DNA of 64,000 nucleotides from Hymenoscyphus infarciens (Eukaryota; Ascomycota; Leotiomycetes; Helotiales; Helotiaceae), in the NCBI GenBank assembly GCA_001414345.1, contig LLCB01000120.1, positions 62,001 through 126,000 on the forward strand, given 5' to 3'. The position numbers were made by a program, and so were the translations under genes. Below are positions 58,801 to 64,000 of the stretch, piece after piece. Under the pieces are notes generated by a model. The model was not told where the DNA came from. It worked only from the letters and a program-made list of their open reading frames with translations, and ran no database searches. The number at the start of each line of letters is the position of its first letter. Position 1 is the first letter of the stretch.

Positions 58801-61800
58801 TACTACTCTTAGTATATAAGGATATAGTATTAAAATATAAGCTTTAATAGATATAGAAGTAAATAGGTATCTATTTCTAAATTAGCCTCTAGCTCTATAC
58901 TTATCTAAGTTAATAGGATTAAAGATTTAAAGATTATTATATATAGTATCTATTTATAGATATAATAATAGTACTAAAAGCTAAGTAAATTAGTTTATAT
59001 AACTATATTTAAATATTAATAAGTATTATATTCTTAACTACCTCTTTATTATCTTAGACCTTAGATAGTAAGACCTAATTATTAGTAATAAATAGTTAAA
59101 CTACTTTAAAGTCCTTCTTAACCTTTTAAAGAGCTAGATTATTTAGCTAGTCGATTACCTCCTAACTCTTTACTATAGTAAGGAAATTTTACTTTCTCTT
59201 TCTAGCTAGAACTAGAAACCCTTTTTAAATTACTAGTTAAATATAAATTAAAAGGAATATACTATCTAGTAATAAGAAAGATATAAAAAGAGTAGACTTA
59301 TAAATATTACTAAGTTATTATTTCTATTTATAATAATACCTTCTAAAATTTTAATATTCGACTTTAGTCTAAAGCCTCTATAAACTACTAGTATAGCTTT
59401 AAAAGGCTAGACTCTATACTCCTTTATCTATAAAATAAGTGTAAATATAATATATTATAATATAAAATAGCCTAATTTAGAATTTTATATAATAAGCCTT
59501 TATAAGCTAGATTAGGTTATTAATAAGAGATTAGCCTTTCTCTAAGATAATAATAAGATAAGAGCTCTAATATAGGCCTAACTCTTAAAGTATTACTTAT
59601 CTTATAAAGACGTGTTCTTAAAAGTAGCTTCTAATAAGCTCTCTTCTTACTAAGAATATAACTATAAGATTACTTTAAATAAGCTACTTCTTAACTCCTT
59701 TTCGCCTCTATATCGATAGTTAATTATAGAGCTTAAAGCTATAAAGGAGTATTTTATAGAGAATCTAGATAAAGGGTTTATTATTAATAGTAATAGCCTT
59801 TTTACCTCTTTAGTACTCTTTATTAAAAAGGCTAATAGCGATAAGTTATAGTTCTATATTAATTATAAGAAGCTAAACGCTCTAATCTAAAATAATCTCT
59901 ACCTAATCCTTTATATTAATAAGCTTCTTTCTAGGATAAGAATAGTTAAAATCTTTACTAAATTAGATATTAGATAAGCTTTTAATTATATCTAAAAAGA
60001 CCTTGAATTAGAAGAGATAACTACGTTTAAAACTAGGTATAGTATATATAAATATAAGGTCCTTCCTTTTAGACTCTATAATAGCCTTACTACCTATTAA
60101 TATTATATAAACGATATCTTAATCGACTATCTAGACGACTTCTATATTACTTATTTAGACGATATTTTAATTTATTTAGATACTATTAAAAAATATAAGG
60201 AATAGGTTAGAAAAGTTCTAAATTAGCTCTAAGAAGTAGAACTTTAGATAGATATTAAGAAAAGCGAATTTAGTATTACTAGAGTTAAATACTTAAGATT
60301 TATCTTAATTATAAAAGGACTTAAAGTTAACTCTAAAAAGGTAGAGCCTTTATAAAACTAGGTCTAATCTAATACTATAATAAGTATAAAGTCTTATCTA
60401 GGGTTTATAGGATTTTATAGATAATTTATTAAAGGTTATACTAAAATTACTAAACCTTTAACTATAATAATATACTCTATAAAGCTGTTTTTATAGACAC
60501 CTAAATATAATAAAGCCTTTAAAGTACTAAGGACTAGGCTACTTACTATATAAACCTTATACTACTTTAACTCTAATTATAATACGAAGATAGAAATAGA
60601 CTTCTTAGAAGGAGTAATAGCTAGTATATTCTTATAATAATATAATAGCCTTTAGTACTTTATTAGGTTCTACTTATACGTCTTAGTTGGCTATAAATCG
60701 AATTAAGAGATCTATAACAAAGAACTATTTACTATTATAGAAGCTTTTAAGAAATAGCGCTTTAAACTTATATTATATTAGAAGTATATTAATATATATT
60801 TAAACTATAGATTATTAGAATACTTTATAATAACTAAGCTACTTATAACTAAGTAAGTCTAATAAATAGAGTTTTTATTAGACTTTAACTTTTAGATCTG
60901 ATTTACGTTTAAGAAGAGTAATTAAAAAGTAGATATATTAACTTAATATAAATAAGACCTAAAAACCTATAATTAAGCTAAATTAGATAGCTACTCTTAT
61001 ACTCTCTTAGGACCTAATTAGTTAGACTCTTAAATTAATATTAAACTTACTTAGATCTTTTTATAAGAATAGTCTATATCTCTTAATATAATAGATATTA
61101 TTCTAGAGTTAAGTTTAGATATAATTTAGAAGTTAAAAGAAGATAACTTATACTCTTTTTAGAAAGAATGTTATAAACTTCTAGATAGATACTCTATTTT
61201 ACTAGATAATTTACTCCTCTTTAAGAATCGACTTTACGTTTAAAGGAATACTAAACTCTATATAAAGCTAATTAGAGAAGTCTATAACTAAGTATCTAGT
61301 ACTTACCTAAGTACGAAAAAGACATACTAGTTATTAGTATAATACTACTACTAGGCTAGAATGTTTTTAGACTATAAGAAGTATATAGGGAATTATTAAG
61401 CTTATAAATACTTCTATTTTTAATAAACTAAGTAATAAGGCTTTCTTTATCCCTTACCTATACTTAACTATCTTATATAACATTTATATATAGACTTTAA
61501 ATTATTCTTAAAGAATAAACATAGATTTAATACTATATTAGTATTTATTAACCGACTTAGAAAGGATTTAGTATTAATACCTTACTACTTAACTATAGAC
61601 ACTAAAAGCTTAGCTAAACTCTTTATTTAATAGATTTATTGTTTTAGTTACTACTCTAAATCGATTACGTCTAATTAAGAACCTTAATTTATATTATTAT
61701 TTTAGACTAAATTTTATTAAATAATTAGTATTAAGCTTAAGCTTAATACTACCTACTATAAATAAATAGATAGATAGATAGAGATAATAAACTAATATAT

Positions 61801-62500
61801 TAATTAGAGACTAAGGCTCTTTATAATCTACTATTAAGATAACTAGAGTAAATTAATCTCTTTAATAGATAGAGTATAAATAATACTTCTATACTTATCT
61901 ATTAGTATAACCCCTTATTAGCTTAAGTTTAGACTTAACCTAAGAACTTTATAGGACTAGAATATACTAAAGACGTTTATTCCCTAGAAACGTCTTAACT
62001 ATAATAAGGTAGTAAAAGTAGCTCGATATATATACTCTATTTAAGGAATAGCTAAAGATAATATAAGTAAGGCTTAGAAAAGAATAGAAGATAGTATAAA
62101 TTAATACTAAAGAGCTATTAACTAGGATATTAGAGATAAAGTCTACTTATTTACTAAGAATCTTAAGATAAATCGTTCTAGTTAAAAGCTTACTAAATAG
62201 TAGATAGAACCTTTTAAAATATTAGATTATATAGAATACTCTTATAAGCTAAAACTTCTAGAAGGATTATTAATTTATAATATTTTCGCCTCTAATATAC
62301 TTTTAAAAGACTTAAACACTTTCTTACTAGGATAAGAGGCTCTAGAGCCTCTACTAGATATTATTAAAGGTATATAAGAATAGGAAGTATAAGAAATACT
62401 TAGTAGTAGACTTTTTAAAAGATAGCTATAGTATTAAGTAAAATAGGTTAGATATAATTAAGATCCTACTTAGTATCTTATAGATAATTTTTAAGGTTTA
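58801..62500 (+). pseudogene. pol of element E with chromodomain, RIP-destroyed
   Basis: A protease-like stretch is at about 58,830-59,100. Reverse transcriptase spans about 59,640-60,400, with the catalytic box YLDDILIY still legible at 60152-60175. RNase H is near 60,570-60,900. Integrase spans about 61,200-62,250 (zinc-finger region, then a core with YIDFKLFLK and NTILVFINRL). A chromodomain at about 62,378-62,490 shows EILSSRLFKR and then RYN.DPT.YL, where the dots are RIP stops for Gln/Trp. This order identifies a chromovirus; such tails bind modified histones and steer insertion into heterochromatin. Confidence 0.82.
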
Positions 62501-64000
62501 CTATATTATTTAAAAGACTTTTATATTAAATATCTAGAAGAGTTAAGACTACTTTAATACCTCTCTAAATAGCTTAATATATAGGAATTAGATAAGAATT
62601 AGATAAAAGAGTTAATTTATAAAACTCTATTAATACTCTTTAATTCTAGTTACTCTTAATAAGGAACTTATAATAAAAACCTAAGATAAAACACTAACTA
62701 GTAGAAATGTTTAAAGTTAATAAAGTAAAGAACTAAGACTAAGTTATTACTAAAATAGGGCCTACTAACCCTCTCTAGGCTGTAGCCTCTCCTTTCTCTA
62801 ACTTATTATCCTCCTCCTTACTCTTCTAAGCGTAAGAAGCCTAAATCGGCTCTTCCTCTACTACCTCCTCCTTATAGAGACGCTTCTTACTTTAGTAACC
62901 TCTTATAACTAGCTTTAGAAGGGACGTCTATAAACTCTTTAGGTAGGCCTTAAAGAGGACCTAAACCTAGGTTTAGATAGAGGTTCTACCCTCTATAGTA
63001 TAGTATAAGGACTATTAAATATTAGTAACCGAAACCGCTCTAATAAGTAAGAGGTACTTATAATAACCTTAGTACGAAGTGTCTAAGTCTCCTCTAAGAG
63101 AGTAAACTATATCTTTAAACTATTCTTTAGTACTTCTATACTAGTAATAACTAATACCTTATCTAAGGCCTTAGTAGCCTTCTTAACCTCCCCTTTCTCC
63201 TCTTTATCTATAAGCTTACTAAACTCCTTTCTAATAAATTATAGTAACTACCTAAGTTAGAATAGATTTAGTATATATTTAAGATTAAACTTACTAGGAT
63301 ATATATAGTATTCTACTCTATATAGTACTTATACTTCTTTAACTTTAGCTTCTTAAAAGTATATATATAATCTCTGTTCTAAGATTTTATCTAAAAGCAC
63401 TAAATATAGTAGACTTAGTAGGTAGTTAGAAGCGTACTAGGAGGACATAGAAGAAGTATTTTACTATATTAGATTAGCTCTAAATCAGGTCTAATTAAAA
63501 AGAGAAGAACTTACTTTTATATATATATATATAATATATATATTCTAAGAGATAAGTTAGTATATAAGAATATACCTAATTAGAAGGTATTCTTACTATT
63601 TATTATTATTTAGATAAAAAGAAAAGAAGAAGAGAAGTTAGAATTAAGAAAAAGTCACTTACTAATATATTACTTATAATAATAGCTATTACTTTATAAT
63701 TATTATTTATTACTTAATAATTACTATTATAACATATAATAATAGTAAGAATATAATAACTCTATAATAGTATACTACTTTCTACCTACTAGCTAATTAT
63801 TAGCTTCTCTTCTATTTATATCCTATTATTATATAGTATATAGTAGTAAATAAAGAGCGATTAGCTCTTAAATAATAATACTATTAGTTACTAACTCTAC
63901 CTCGACTACTAGATACTATAATAGTAAGATAAGTTATATTCTTTATAATAAAAAGATAAATAATACTTTAATTAACCTAATACTATACTAATTGCTAACT
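62500..64000 (+). pseudogene. Possible C-terminal extension of element E, unassigned
   Basis: After the chromodomain, the plus strand stays readable in long runs if TAA/TAG are taken as mutated Gln/Trp. It shows a Pro/Ser-rich part (about 62,760-63,200) and a charged, coiled-coil-like part near 63,400-63,660 (block LKREELTF near 63,495). Some fungal Gypsy elements carry such a tail or a further ORF. I see no named domain. The rest to 64,000 is AT-rich with TA runs. Confidence 0.4.

Larger units (their letters stand above)
56456..64000 (+). mobile_element. Gypsy chromovirus E, 3' end outside the window
   Basis: 5' LTR at 56456-56932, then a leader (56933-57212) alignable with element B (20,307-20,580), then gag-pol on the plus strand to at least 62,500 and a further readable stretch to the window end. 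No 3' LTR is found before 64,000, so the target duplication cannot be confirmed; the 5 bp before the LTR are CTTAG. RIPed throughout. It is the only member of the A/B/C/I/E group here that carries pol. Confidence 0.85.

Noticed and set aside
1..64000. tRNA, rRNA, CRISPR array, bacterial operon or Starship-type captain gene
   Set aside because: No cloverleaf with A/B boxes, no regular repeat-spacer array and no tyrosine-recombinase (DUF3435-type) pattern was found. The large insertions are explained by LTR elements, a LINE and DNA transposons.

Overview
The window looks like nuclear DNA of a filamentous ascomycete (Pezizomycotina). The single convincing host gene has a fungal signal peptide, a short GT-AG intron and a LicD/fukutin-type domain. 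It sits in a ~4.7 kb balanced-composition island (about 23,850-28,560). Everything around it is AT-rich, almost free of the dinucleotides CA and TG, and full of TAA/TAG stops. That is the footprint of repeat-induced point mutation (RIP, C to T mostly at CpA). I cannot place the genus.

Layout. 1-2,113: remains of a minus-strand Copia element plus a solo LTR. 2,114-7,703: a complete RIP-killed Copia element (183-bp LTRs, 5-bp target duplication). 7,704-8,800: unassigned AT-rich DNA. About 8,800-14,000: a minus-strand Tad1-like LINE. 14,226-23,811: a Mutator-like (MULE) DNA transposon with ~150-bp inverted ends, split by two oppositely oriented non-autonomous LTR elements (A, 16,121-19,137; B, 19,944-23,227). 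23,812-28,560: the gene island with the LicD-like gene at 26,961-27,944. 28,560-29,609: satellites and an LTR relic. 29,610-45,816: Gypsy chromovirus D. It is interrupted by LTR element C (30,488-40,395), which itself holds a 6.9-kb DNA transposon M (31,319-38,203) with an integrase-core transposase, and by a solo LTR (40,461-40,955). 46,645-56,250: Copia element K, interrupted by non-autonomous elements I (46,839-49,272) and J (50,348-51,399). 56,456 to the window end: Gypsy chromovirus E, whose 5' end matches the small elements.

How the parts relate. A, B, C and I share LTR modules, a gag remnant, a poly-G tract and an array of ~80-bp units with two hairpins each, and none of them carries pol. 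E shares their 5' leader and LTR end and carries gag-pol, so a relative of E is the likely source of their enzymes. LTR modules are shuffled between members, which suggests template switching. Most insertions have a perfect 5-bp target duplication, so the insertion order can be read directly. LTR pairs that were identical at insertion now differ only by transitions, so they record RIP.

No tRNA, rRNA, CRISPR or bacterial-type operon was seen. Coordinates of LTRs and target duplications are read to the base. Borders of the decayed coding regions are approximate, because all are broken by stops.
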